A stretch of 64,000 nt of DNA from Poa pratensis (Eukaryota > Streptophyta > Magnoliopsida > Poales > Poaceae), in NCBI GenBank assembly GCA_947311845.1, contig CAMZMU010000012.1:5602446-5666445 (forward strand). Direction: 5' to 3'. Shown here piece after piece: positions 33,241 to 44,926 of this stretch; position 1 is the first letter of the stretch; each line of letters starts with the position of its first letter. Both the position numbers and the translations under genes were made by a program. The notes beneath the pieces are model-generated. The model was not told the origin of the DNA. It did no database searches and saw only the letters and a program-made list of their open reading frames with translations.

Positions 33241-36022
33241 GTTCCTACTCGTCCTCGAGTAGGTAAACGATAAAACAAAATAATTTTTGAAGTGACATGC
33301 TACCATCATAAACTTGATCAAATATTGTAAGGCACATGTTATGAATGAAGTGATGAAGTTGTTGCTACATAGAGTCAAATGATTCATTCTTCAAAGGAGT
33401 AGAAATATAAAGATAGATTATAAAGTGATATCAAAATATTACTGCAAGGATGTTCAATGATAATTCACAAAGTGTAACATGAATGAAAAAGTACTATGGA
33501 CCACATGTATGCATAATGATAAGTAAGAACATCCTACAATGGCCATAGAGTACTCTTATGAAATCTGAATATAAAAGGTGGACACTTTGGAAAGATAGAT
33601 AAATAAGTAGAGGTAAAACATGAATAAGTTTCATCTAGCTTCCGAACTTCTCTACTTAAGTTAATGATTGTAATGTGGTAATCCTTGGTGTCAAGCTCTC
33701 ATTCCCCTATCATAGCATCTTGAATGATTAAGTTTAAAGTGAAAGCAAATATGAGTAGTGTGCTTGACAAAGTACAGGTTGAAAATCTCATGCCCCTTGA
33801 ATACAAGTACCTACTCCATGTGTTACTCATCTTGGGAAACAAAGCAAGTTCAAGTTAAATATCATTGTAAGTAATAATAGTATCATTAAGAGCGTCAACT
33901 GGGGTACCTCTTGTCCCAGGATATGGAACAAGCCATATCAAAATGACAAGACAAACAAACACAATGAACAATCTCAACACCCTTTTTATTTACCATTAGA
34001 TAGCTTTTTATTGTAAGGTGTATCACAGAAGGTTCACCATAGCATGTAAGTAAATTTCCACCATGAATGATGCATGGCTTAGATTAGCGGAACAGGCGTC
34101 TCTCTAACCATTTATACAAACTCATTTAAACCTACTTCATTTCCACATTTATTTCACCCATGGTAAGCATCCATAAACAAAAGTACATGATATCAACTAA
34201 ATGAAATGAAGTGCATGTTGAAAGCTTGCCATGTGACAGCACATATGAGCTAACTCTCAACCAAAGACATTTGTCAAGCCACAACATCATAATTTTAATC
34301 ACAATGGGTCATGTTTTATCTATGCAATGAAAGTAAAGTGTGCATCAAGTTCGAGAGAGCTCTATAACCAACTTTTCCCATAACAATCAACAACATAAGC
34401 ATTTTCATTCAGAGGTATAGATAACACAAATATCATGATAAACATACTCGGAATAGCATAAAGCTAATAGGTAGATATGGTGGACTCACTGGAAAAACTT
34501 TGGTTGAAAGTGTTGGAAACAAGTTTTTGCTTGTTGGAATTTTTGGGCTAGCAAGAGGGAGAAAGTTGACCGTCTAAATGCATGCATGAGTGCCCATAGA
34601 ACTAACCAATCCATGTTAAACAAAGTAAAGTAACATTCAGCATCAAAATATGAATAAAAGATAGCTCTTGATAAAACACTTGCATATTAACACTCATTAA
34701 CAAGCATATGAATCATGCAACTATATGTATCTTTTGAATCAACTTAAACATCCCTTTCCCAATCTTTTAATAGCATCCAACTTAATTCAACCCAAATTTC
34801 CAGTAGCTCTCTCATATATAAATGATAGTGTGGTGGTCTCACAAAATAAAAATCAAACCAAGACAAACAAAAAGACGCTCCAAGTTTATGCGATAAAGTG
34901 TTTCGATCGAAAAACAGAAGTTAGACGTGTGCAAACCGAGAGTGTGTAGGTCCAGTGGGGTTGTCTTCACATCCCCAAGCTTATGGTCTTCACCATCCTT
35001 GGATAGCTCTTGGTGCATCTCCTCTAATCCCTGTGAAAAAACTTCAAAACACCGTTTCTCCCATTTCTTTTTCTGTGGGGTGCATTAGTAGTGATAAACA
35101 AATAGATTTCTTGCTGCATATAATCCTTAGACAAAAATTCATATGGATGTCCAGAAAGTGTATAATGTTGTATGCCTACTCATAAACTCAATTGGATCAA
35201 AAAGATTCAAGTTAAAGTTCTAAGCATGCATCAAACAAAATGGGACAGAATCTGTCCAGAAAAACAGCAGCAGCAAAACGTTTTTTTCTACCCTACTTAA
35301 CTTTGTCGAAAATTCCGAAACAATTCATGCATACAGAGGATGAAAAGTTGCAACTACAGTTTAAATATGAGCTCATTCGGAGTTACAGAATAGAATTAAA
35401 AATCATACCGTGCACAGATTCGTGCAGGAATAAAATTTCCTAACGCTATAAGCAACTTTTTCACACCAAAATGAGTAAAACTTGGCACTTTATTAAAAAT
35501 TCTAGAAACTAAACTAAAAACTAAGTCTCTTGTTACAGCAAGAGGACAAATAAAAACAACCAGGTTGCCTCCCGTAAAGCGCTTTCTTTATAGCCATATA
35601 GATAGGCTTACTTACTTGTTATCAAGATGGTTGGAGTGAGGTGGCTTGGCATCCCCAAGCTTGAATTCTTGTACTTATTTGATATATGTTGGGTGAGTCT
35701 AGGGGTAACATCCCCAAGCTTGAGTGGTTGTCCCTCTTGATCTTTGTTCATCACCCTCAACTCTTCCACTTGAAAAATTCTCTTTACACAAAACTCAACA
35801 TAAAACTTGATTAGAGGGTTAGTGTCTCCATAAATTAAATCCTCATAGGTACAGCAAAGACATATCATGAGTTGATTCTAAACATTAGCTACTGTTACTA
35901 TGGTTGTGCATTGCTCTTTGATCAATAGAACTACACAAAACACAAGTAATGAGAGTAATGCAAAATAAAGACAGAATCTGTCAAAAACTGGACAGCCCAT
36001 AAAGAGTGAATTTTCAGAGGCA
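33241..36022 (-). other. W non-coding internal region
   Basis: About 2.8 kb without sense ORFs above background. ATCCCCAAGCTT blocks recur near 34970, 35650 and 35710, as in E1 and N. Confidence 0.6.
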
Positions 36023-36027
36023 CTTAC

Positions 36028-36978
36028 TGTCGTGTCTCGATGCACGGACACCGGGAGTATAGGATACCCCCTTTTAGGTTCGGCACGGGGCGCGAAGGAG
36101 GCTAAGAATCGTCTTCTCGTGCGGAGTCTAGATCAAGCTCTCCTCTCCACGATCAAAGCATGCAACCAAAGGGACACAAGGAGCTACCCAGGTTTAGGCC
36201 GCCCGGAGGCTAAAAGCCCTACTCCTGCATGTCTGGATTGATGGGTTCTTCATAGTGTAGCTTATAATGGAACCTCCCGGATGGGGTACCCGGAAGGGTT
36301 TTGGCTGGAGGTAGAAGAAGGACAGATCCTGACCCGGAGCAGATCACCTTCCCTCTACCTTCGCAGCCCTAGTCTAGTCTTGCTCTGGTTGGACTTGTGC
36401 CTTGGTTCGACTTTGTGTTCGTCCAACCTCCCCCTCTTCCGTGCCTTGGTCCTCCTTTTATAGGCTAAGGGGTTGCCACAGGGTCACGTGAGGGGCGCGA
36501 GGGACCTTCGGGGTGAAGGATCCTCCTCATCTAGTTTAGGAGGAGACGTGGCCTCTCCTCAGCCTAGCGTCTCCTTTGGGTTAGGTGGGAGCGTCCGCCT
36601 TGGGGTGGACAGGAGCTGACACCACCACGGGCTGTGCTTCCCGCCCGCGCTGCCTTCGCCTTGCTTCCCAAGTCTTCTGCGGTCTTCCAGCGTGAGGTGG
36701 AGAGCTTATCCATAGGGACGTGGGGAAGTACCCGAGAGGGAGCCTAGCCTCCTGCCGAGAACTCAGGCTCTCGGGTCCTTCCTGGCCTTCTTGCTTGGTT
36801 CGGGGACCCGGCAGGCCCCCAGGACCGGAGCCCTTTGTCGACGTAGGCCTTGCGTGTCCTGACGGTGAACCCGCCAGCTTGACTTGAGTCTTGGTCTTGT
36901 CCATCTTCATCTTGGGCCCACATGGGGTGGACCCACTTTGGCAGCACTAGGGGAACCCCATGTTCCACTGCTGCGACA
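36028..36978 (-). mobile_element. Z: solo LTR nested in W
   Basis: A single 951-bp unit runs TGTCGTGTCTC...GCTGCGACA. It is flanked by a perfect CTTAC duplication (36023-36027 and 36979-36983). Its ends, the ACCCCCTTTTAG block and the TTTTATA box (36456-36462, minus-strand TATAAAA) resemble the LTRs of element Y, so the two are related families. No internal region or second LTR remains. Confidence 0.9.
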
Positions 36979-37314
36979 CTTACGTTGCTCAAATCAGAAA
37001 ATTTTGAACTAATGAAATGTGTATTAATAACTGAAGTTTGCTGTCGTAAAATTTCAGGTCAAAATTTATTTTCTGTGATTTTTAACATTTTTCGCAGTGA
37101 AGCTTAGGAATCTGTTTTCTGGACAGCCATGATAGTTTTAATGATGCTCACATAGGAACAAGAATTGAAATGCAAAAGAGAGCATCAAGAGAAAAATGTG
37201 AAACACATTTAAGTCTAACCCACTTCCTATGCATTGGGATCTTGTATGAAAATAAATCAATAAAGCACAAAGTGACTAGCATAGGAAGGCAAAGCAAGTG
37301 CAACTTCAAAATTT

Positions 37315-37962
37315 TCAACAAAAAGATAGGAGACTTAATATTATGTGGTATATGAAGTCATGTCTCCCTCTCTCATAAAAACTTTCAGTAGCATCATTGA
37401 TAAAATCCACAATATAACCATCACATGAAACATTCTTACCATGATCCATATGCATAAAACTATCAATACTCTCCACATAAGTAAAAACAGTTTCATTAGT
37501 AATAGTGGGAGTAAAACTATCACATCCATCATTGTAATCATCATAAACAGGAGGCATATCATAATCAACATAAACTATATCCTCAATAGTAGGTGGACTG
37601 AAAACATCACAATGATTATCATCATAAATTGGAGGCAAAGTATCATCAAAGAAATTTTTCTCCTCAAAACTTGGGGGACTAAAAATACCATATTCAACAA
37701 AATCAGCTTCCCCAAGCTTAGACTTTTCCATAGCATTAGCAATAATGGTGTACAAAGAATTTAGAGTAATAACATTGCTACCATCATGCAAGTAATTTTC
37801 CATAGCTTTTTTAATTTTCTCTTCAAACACATCATGTCCTAACTCAAGATAAATTTCATAGAGCTCTCTAATTTTTTTTTTTCCATTAAGCCTAACTAGT
37901 GAAATAAAAACAAGAAACAAAAAGAAATAACTGCAGAATCTAAAGGAAATACCTTCAAGCAC
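37315..37962 (-). CDS. W 215-codon ORF of unknown function
   Basis: The ORF starts with a hydrophobic segment (about residues 8-24), then a helical part. It then has repeated motifs of the form PP-(I/V)-YDD and SPP-(S/T) in an acidic, Tyr-rich stretch (about residues 90-145). It lies about 70 bp from the primer site, in the gag position. It has no Gag, protease or pol motif. The frame is intact. It resembles neither N's 190-codon ORF nor E1's Gag, so three related non-autonomous elements carry three different sense ORFs. Confidence 0.5.
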   Translation of the reverse strand: MLEGISFRFCSYFFLFLVFISLVRLNGKKKIRELYEIYLELGHDVFEEKIKKAMENYLHDGSNVITLNSLYTIIANAMEKSKLGEADFVEYGIFSPPSFEEKNFFDDTLPPIYDDNHCDVFSPPTIEDIVYVDYDMPPVYDDYNDGCDSFTPTITNETVFTYVESIDSFMHMDHGKNVSCDGYIVDFINDATESFYERGRHDFIYHIILSLLSFC

Positions 37963-38031
37963 TCACACGTCAGCAACAGTGTTAGAAAATAGCTAAGTAG
38001 CTGGAGGATGTGAGTACCTTTTACCTTACCT

Positions 38032-38048
38032 CCCCGGCAACGGCGCCA
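38032..38048 (-). promoter_or_regulatory. W primer binding site (tRNA-Asp)
   Basis: CCCCGGCAACGGCGCCA on the plus strand, 10 bases from the LTR, matches the tRNA-Asp 3' end. Confidence 0.9.
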
Positions 38049-38058
38049 AAAAATAGCT

Positions 38059-39840
38059 TGATGTCTACTATAACTTCTAATCTTGTAGACAGTGTTGGGC
38101 CTCCAATGGCAGAGGTTTGTAGAACAGCAGCAAGTTTCCCTTAAGTGAATCACCCAAGGTTTATCGAACTCAGGGAGGAAGAGGTCAAAGATATCCCTCT
38201 CAAGCAACCCTGCAATTAAGATACAAGAAGTCTCTTGTGTCCCCAACACACCTACTACACTTGTCAGATGCATAGGTGCACTAGTTCGGCGAAGAGATAG
38301 TGAAATGCAAGTAATATGGATGATTATAAGTGGTAATTGCAATCTGAAATAAAAATGGCAGCAAGCAAACATGAGACAAAGTGAGAGCAAACGGTGTTTC
38401 AATGCTTGGAAATAAGGCCTAGGGATCATACTTTCACTAGTGGACACTACCAACAATAATAATATAATTGAATACATAAATATTTCCTCTTCACTATGCT
38501 ACTCTGGACTATTCTCCCGTTGGATAGAAATACCAATCTACTGCGTAGGGCTACAAGAGCACACCTTAAAGTCTGAGTGAACAAACACCACAATATCATA
38601 GAACACCAAGATCATCGTGTAGGGCTACAAAAGCACACCTTAAAGTCTGTCTTCCACATCTAGGGAACCCCAATGTCACTATGAGCGCACCAAAATAGTA
38701 CTAAACAAACACCACAATTTTATAGTGACAACCAACAAAAGAACAACTCATGATAAGTATTCCTGTAATCTTTAGCCTAAGAGTCACACACGGTGCGCAC
38801 ACTGTCAACTTCGCACCATGGGACAAAGGTGACTCCGGAGATTACATTAATAAAACCACTTGAGTAGCATAATTCATAAGATAACGAAGAGTAACATCCA
38901 ACTAGATTACAAAGCTCATGATCACATAAAGATCACACCATGGGAGAGAGAGATGAACCACATAGCTACCGGTAGAGCCCTCAGCCTCGGTGAAAACTAC
39001 TCACACATGGTCATGGTGAGCACACTGATGGAGAGTTTGATGAAGAGGTGCAGCCCGGAGTGGAGGCGGCGGCCCGCAGCAGCCACGGCGCGGCGGCGGC
39101 CTTCGGGGCGGCAGCCCTTGGCCCCCTTCTTCTTCCTTGGTGATGGTGCAGCAATGGAGGAGTTCCTCCCCCTCCTTAGCGGCTGCCAAGAGGAGGAAAA
39201 TTCGTGGCTTTTGGTGGCTTGCTTGGAAAATAGGTTTCCCTTCATTATATAGAGGTGGAGATGCAATCTAGTCCATGGATGGATGCCCCTTTGATCCAAG
39301 GGCTCTTGGGCACCTCTAGAAGCTTCCAAGGAACCCCTCTCAGCCCTAATGAGGCTCCAATTCGTGTCTTGACCGAATCCATCAAATTTGGTAAGAGTTG
39401 GAGTTAATAAAATCACAATCTTTCAGATTCTCGTCATCCCATCTAGAGCTGCAGTAAATCGGGAATATCTCGGCCGTCCGGACTCGGAATTGGGCGAATT
39501 TTAAGTCTAGATCGATTCTCGGAAAATTCTCTGCAACTTTGTCTTCTGTCAGGTTTCCGTTTGACATCGTCTTCGGGTCCAAACGTGACCATCTTCGAAA
39601 AACGTTTCCAGACAGATTTCAGAAAAGTTCCAATTCGACTCGAATATGGTTTCCTTTTGTATTTTTGATAATTCCTACACAACAAATAGGAAAACAAGAA
39701 GATTTTGCACTTTGGCAACTATTAGTAGGTTAATCCAATAAATGTCATAATATGATATAAAGTGTATATAAAACATGTGCCAATTGACATAAAACATGCA
39801 TGGAATCATAAAAAATTATAGATACGTTTGGGACGTATCA
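38059..39840 (-). repeat. W 5' LTR
   Basis: This LTR is 1782 bp and close to the other copy, with small indels (for example ATGGATCC missing near 38900). Its TATATAA box is at 39245-39251 on the minus strand. Confidence 0.93.
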
Positions 39841-40547
39841 GAGAGGCAAACATCATGTCGGATGGCAACATTGCTTCTGCGCCATAGACTAAGAAGAAAG
39901 GAGTAAACTTGGTTGATCTGTTTGGAGTTGTGCATAAACTCCAAAGGACAGATTGCAACTCATCAACCCAAGCCCCAGCTGCCCTTTGCAATGGTACTTC
40001 GAGACGAGGTTTTAGTCCTTGTAGGACCAAACCATTTGCATGCTCTACTTAACCGTTTGCCTGGGGATGCGCCACTGAGGCCAAATCCAGCCGGATGCCA
40101 TGTTGGTTGCAGTATTCCTCTACTTTGCCCTGCGATAAGTTTGTGCCATTGTCGGTGATAATGCTATGTGGCACCCCGAACCGAGAGATGATTCCCCACA
40201 GAAAATTGGCGGCTGTGGCGTCATCAAGCTTTTTGATAGGCTTAGGTTCAGCCCTTGCATCTTTTGACGATATCCTCTGCATCTTCTTTAGCTGCCAACC
40301 AGTAAAAACCTTGCCGAAAAGCATTGGACACAAGGGAGCGGGACGAAGCATGTTGTCCGCAAACTCCAGCATGTATCTCATCCAACAGGTTCCTGCCTTC
40401 ATCTGGTGAAATGCAACTTTGGTAGACTCCAGTAGTGCTACGCTTGTACAATTCACCTTTGATAATCGTGAATGCCTTGGCCCTTCTTATGATTTTCCTT
40501 TTCAATACCTCATCGTCCGGCAACTCCTGATTGATCAGGAAGTCCAA
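39841..40547 (-). pseudogene. X integrase: zinc-binding and catalytic core
   Basis: The minus strand encodes the H2C2 zinc-binding domain (EIHAGVCGQHASSRSLV, then AEDIVKRC). The catalytic core follows, with FGVPHSIITDNGTNL (second Asp) and VAHPQANG. The conserved Glu region VEHANG comes directly after a TAA stop at about 40052. FTPFFLVYGAEAMLPSD closes the segment before the W insertion. The stop and frame changes make it inactive. Integrase inserts the cDNA copy into host DNA. Confidence 0.88.
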
Positions 40548-40559
40548 GTACGATGTCGT

Positions 40560-41108
40560 CTAGTCCGGCTTTACCAGATAGACGGCATAGCTAGCGTCTT
40601 CTACTGGTTCTGCCGCTTCTGGGTCAAGGAGGTCTGCTCCTTTTATTGACGGCTTGTAGAGGTGTTCCAGGAAAACATCCTTTGGTACCTTTTTGCGCCC
40701 GGACCCAAGTCTGGCAAGCGTATCTGCCGCCTCGTTTTGATCTCTTGGGATGTGGCGGACTTCGTATCCTAGGAAGCATTTAGCGAATTCATCAACAGTG
40801 GCTCGGTATGCCGCCATTGTTTTGCTTTTTGCATCCCACGTGCCACATATCTGCTGCGCAACCTGGTCTGAATCTCCATAGCAGAGGACGCGCTGGACGC
40901 CTAAATCTTTGGCGATGTGTAAACCATGAAGGAGTGCTTCATATTCGGCAACATTGTTTGTTGCTTTAAAATGTATTTGTAGCACGTAGGTTAGCTTGTC
41001 TCCTTGCGGGTTTCTTAGCACAACACCAGCCCCCGAGCCCTGAAGCATCTTTGATCCGTCAAAGTGCATGATCCAGTATTCTGATTCAGGGAGAGGTACT
41101 TCATCCAT
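40560..41108 (-). pseudogene. X second RNase H domain
   Basis: A 182-codon frame has the four acidic active-site positions of RNase H: FDGSK, NNVAEYEALLHGL, CYGDSDQVAQQI and NEAADTLARLG. This archaeal-like second RNase H, placed after the ordinary one, is characteristic of the Tat lineage of plant Gypsy elements. It would remove the RNA strand during reverse transcription. The active-site residues look intact here, although the surrounding polyprotein is broken. Confidence 0.9.
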
Positions 41109-41168
41109 GGCTTCTGTCCAATCTATGACAAATTCTGCTAAGGCTTGAGACTTAATGGCGCTTCTGGG

Positions 41169-41789
41169 TTAGTATGCGATGTCGAAGGCGGCGAGCTCAA
41201 TGCCCCATTTGGCGACTCGGCCTGTTGCATCCGCGTTTTTGATTATGTCTCCCAGAGGTGCCTTGCTCACCACAGTAATCGAATGTTCCTGAAAGTAGTG
41301 CCTCAGCTTCCTGGCGGCGTAGAAAACGCCATAGACCTGCTTCTGGTAATGTGGGTAACGCTGCTTCGAGGCGGAAAATACTTCACTGATGAAGTAGACG
41401 GGACGCTGCTCAGAGGCGTCAGCTGCTTCCGCCTTGCGCTCTACAACCATGACTGCGTTGACAACTAAGTTGGTTGCCGCGATGTAAAGCAGCATTGGTT
41501 CCTGCGTATGAGGTGCTGTGAGGATGGGGGCAGTCGTCAGTGCCAACTTAAGCTGCTGTAAGGCGGCATCTGCTTCGTCTGTCCACTCAAATGTGTCGGA
41601 TTTCTTCAATAGCCGATAGATAGGCATAGCCTTTTCTCCAAGGCGGCTAATGAAACGACTGACGGCAGCTGCTGAGCCGGCTAAGCGCTGCACATCCTTC
41701 AAACAGGTGGGTCTGGATATGTTGAGAATTGCCTTGATTTTTTCCAGGTTGACCTCAATTCCTCGTTCGGAAACGATAAAGCCAAGCAA
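41169..41789 (-). pseudogene. X RT thumb/connection and first RNase H
   Basis: This segment starts LGFIVSERGIEVNLEKIKAI, the usual sequence just after Gypsy RT fingers and palm. It continues through FEWTDEADAALQQLK to a first RNase H fold (LLYIAATNLVVNAVMV, VYFISEVF and YPHYQKQVYGVFYAARKLRHYF). The first active-site Asp position is not acidic, consistent with a degenerate connection domain in a two-RNase-H element. Confidence 0.88.
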
Positions 41790-41819
41790 TTTGCCGGCAG
41801 GAACTCCAAAAACACATTT

Positions 41820-42500
41820 CTATGGATTGAGTTTCATCTTATATACCCGTAGGTTGTCGAAGATTTCTCGCAAGTCATCAAGCAAATCCGCCTTCTTTCG
41901 AGACATGGCGACAATATCGTCTACATAGACGTGAACATTGCGGCCAATCTGTTCGTTCAGGCATCTTTGCATGCATCTCTGATACGTTGCACCGACATTT
42001 TTTAGGCAGAAGGGCATCGTGATGTAGCAGAAGGTCCCGTAGGGTGTGGTGAACGATGTTTTTAGCTGGTCTGATTCCCGCATTTTAATTTGGTGGTACC
42101 CGGAGTACGCGTCCAAAAAGCACAGCAGCTCGGAGCCGGCTGTGGAGTCTATGACCTGATCTATACGTGGTAAAGCGAAGTGTTCCTTAGGACAGCACCT
42201 GTTCAAACCGGTATAATCGATACACATCCTCAGCTCTTTATTAGTTTTCGGAACCATTACAGGATTTACCAACCAATCAGTATGCACTACTTCCCTAATG
42301 AATTCGCCTCCTGCAGCTTGATGATCTCATTCCCTATCGCATGCCTTTTCTTCTCGCCATAGCGTCTTATTCCTTGCTTCACTGGCTTGGCTCCTTTGTA
42401 GACATTAAGAGAGTGCTCGGCAAGTTCCCTAGGTACACCTGGCATGTCGGCGGACGACCATGCAAAGATGTCCCTATTCTCACGCAGGAACTCGACGAGC
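41820..42500 (-). pseudogene. X reverse transcriptase
   Basis: The frame 41820-42287 encodes RT fingers and palm: NKELRMCIDYTGLNRCCPK, FLDAYSGYHQIKM, TPYGTFCYITMPFCLKNVGA and the catalytic YVDDIV at residues 121-126 of this frame. A TAG replaces a sense codon at about 41820 (after LNP, before KCVFG). Upstream to about 42500 the expected N-terminal part is present but frameshifted. Confidence 0.9.
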
Positions 42501-42508
42501 GCGCTTTC

Positions 42509-43820
42509 CTATTTGTCATTTAAGCCGGATCCGATGGTGACTTGCTTGGAGCTGTCACCTGACGTCATATCCACCTTCTTCATTTCTTCGGAGGCCTTGA
42601 AAGTCTTCTTTGGCTCGGCTGTCTGCACCTTTTCCGGCAACTGCGATGTATCAGTTTCCTTTTTTAGCATGGCTAGCTCCTCTACGTGGAGGACTGCCTC
42701 AGCGAAGGCGGCATTACCATGTTCGCACTTCTTTGCTTTCTTGAAGTTGCCATTGACGGTAATGGTACCGTTGGGTCCAGGCATCTTCAGCTTACTGTAG
42801 ATGTAACAGGGTCTCGCCATGAACTTGGCGAAAGCTGGCCTTCCAAAGATGGTGTGGTAAGCACTCTTGAAGGGGACTACTTCGAACCGGATGTGTTCAG
42901 TGCGATAGTTTGTTTCCGGTCTGAAAGTAACCTCAAGCTTGATGTTTCCCATGGATTTGGCTTGCTTTCCCGGCACGATACCATGAAACTTGACTTTGCT
43001 GTAGTCAAGTTGGCTCTCCGTCAAGTTCATGCGCTTCAAGGTGTCCACATATAGGATGTTTAGGCTGCTGCCCCCGTCCATCAACACCTTGGTCAGTCTG
43101 AAGTTGTCGACAATTGGGTCGACGACAAGGGCATACTTGCCGGGATGTGGCACGTGGTCTGGGTGGTCTTCCCTGTCCCATGTGATTGGCGCTTCGGACC
43201 AGTCCAAGTATTGGGGAACATCTGGCACCGTGGCGTTGAGCTCACGTAGTTCCGCCTTTTCTTCTTTTGCCGAAGGAGTTCCCAAGGAGCAGACCAATTG
43301 GTCGTGTACTTTGTGGTATTTTTTCTCCTTGCAAGGCAGCTTGGGGTCCTCGTCCTCTGACATGGAGACTGCCTCATCGTCGTCTTCCTTCTTTGCCTTC
43401 TCAGCTTTCTTGCTCTTTTTCGGCTTCCAGCCAACTTCGGGGTCCTTGAAGTCATCCATGAAGCGGCACTCCCCCAGCGTATGGTTGACCTTTCCGAGTG
43501 ATGAATGGATGGGGGAGGGCAGGAGCTTTGCCTGTTCGTAGGTCATGCGCTGCTTGCTGGACGCAACATCCTTGCCCTTGTTTTTCCACTTGCGGCTGCC
43601 GCCTTTGCCTTCGAAGGCGGCAGCAACCTCGTTGGATGGTCCGGCTTTATCTTCCTGGGGAGCCTTCCGCTTGTGACCCATCCGCTTTGGCGCCATGTCA
43701 TGGGCGCCGTCAACATCACACGTGTCGTCATCCGCCTGAGCATACATGGTGGCAACCTCAAGAATGACCCCGAGGTCTTTGACCTGCATGCGTACTAGCT
43801 TATGTCTGAGACTTGAGCCC
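42509..43820 (-). pseudogene. X gag C-terminal region and aspartic protease
   Basis: A 426-codon frame (from 43789) continues the gag sequence beyond element Y. It has a Lys-rich nucleic-acid-binding stretch, an acidic/Lys segment, then the protease with LMDGGSSLNILYVDTLKRM (active site at residues 238-242) and YHTIFGRPAFAKFMA. It ends at a premature TAG near 42509 instead of running into RT. The frame at its start continues that on the far side of Y, so Y's insertion and not decay separates the two parts of gag. Confidence 0.88.
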
Positions 43821-44516
43821 TGTCGTGTCCGAAGTCACGAACACTGGAGGTCGAGGGACCCCCTTTTAGAGATTCGGCGAGGGGCGCAAGGAGGATCTAG
43901 GTGAGCGAGTGAGCGATGCAGAAAGTAGAACACAGGTAGTTTACCCAGGTTCGGGCCGCTGTGAAGCGTAACACCCTACTCCTGCATGTCTGGATATATG
44001 GTGGTGATATGCGTATCCGGGTTACAGAGATGTGTTCCCGGGATCTTCAGTTAGGAGGCTCGATCGAGATCTGATCTTTGCCCAACCTAACTCTATCTTG
44101 AACTAGAAAAGCCCCCCTCCCTCGGGCCTTGGTCCTCCTTTTATACATTAAGGGGATACCACAACAACCTGCCAATCGTACTACCTGCCCTCCTCCAGAT
44201 AAGGACAAGCACTGACAGCTTTACTCTCTTTACCGCGCACATGCCTTGTCTCCTTTGCTTTTATCCCGTGAAGCTCCCGTACCCGGGGTACCAAAGGAAG
44301 CTTCCTACTCTCGTCCCGCGATCGTTCCAGTTGACCAATCACGATGTAGGAGTTCACGGGAACCCCCTGTTCTCGGGGTGCGACAGATACATCCACTCCT
44401 ACTCCATCCTGTGAAGGTATACCTTGGATTCCTCAGAACTCTTGCATAAAGAGGTTATCCTCCTGCGGGACACGCAAGGAGACTTCACGGGGACCCCTGG
44501 TTCCCAGGATGCGAAA
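43821..44516 (-). repeat. Y 3' LTR
   Basis: This LTR is 696 bp. TATAAAA on the minus strand lies at 44139-44145. The terminal CA reads AA here and is preserved in the other copy. Confidence 0.95.
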
Positions 44517-44528
44517 GTAGCCCCCGGG
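44517..44528 (-). promoter_or_regulatory. Y polypurine tract
   Basis: GTAGCCCCCGGG on the plus strand, purine-rich on the minus strand, abuts the 3' LTR and resembles X's tract. Confidence 0.65.
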
Positions 44529-44926
44529 TACTGCCTTGACCATACGAGTGTCAGGGGTCAAGGTGGTACCCAATCTGCGTGGCCCCATGAGGCCTGTTAT
44601 CGGGATATCTCCTCGTTCACGGGTCCCTCGAGGTATCAGCTTAGACGGTTTTTCCAGAACTCGAACAAAGTGGCTTCCGTCTTTTCGGGTCCCGCACTGT
44701 GATAACCCTTTATGGTGAGTGGTGGGCCCGTTATTGCCTGGAAACCTCCGCTAGTTGACTCCAAGAGCTTCACCCAGATCCAGCACTTTCAGGGAGCCTT
44801 CGTCTTCTCTCTCTGTCCAGTCCTCGCATCCGAGATCTCGAAGTTGTGACTTCCCCCAGATCCATGGCACCCAAGCGGGGGGAGACTCAAGAACTGCCAT
44901 TGGGGAAGCCCTCATGAAAGAGGAAG
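44529..44926. other. Y region upstream of its antisense gene
   Basis: About 400 bp without a convincing ORF. It probably holds the promoter and leader of the antisense gene. No clear TATA box is seen. Confidence 0.4.

Larger units (their letters stand above)
31429..39840 (-). mobile_element. W: non-autonomous Gypsy element in X's integrase
   Basis: LTRs at 31429-33224 and 38059-39840 begin TGATGTCTACTA and end GGGACGTATCA on the plus strand. The flanks GGGAG (31424-31428) and GAGAG (39841-39845) differ at one base. Assuming GAGAG is original keeps X's integrase frame open. The tRNA-Asp primer site and polypurine tract match those of E1 and N, but the LTR body is different and about 190 bp longer. 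The interior holds one 215-codon ORF and solo LTR Z. There is no gag, protease or pol. Confidence 0.93.

Noticed and set aside
37441..37764. Plus-strand 107-codon ORF opposite W's 215-codon ORF
   Set aside because: It is an AT-rich shadow of the sense frame with no counterpart in the other elements.
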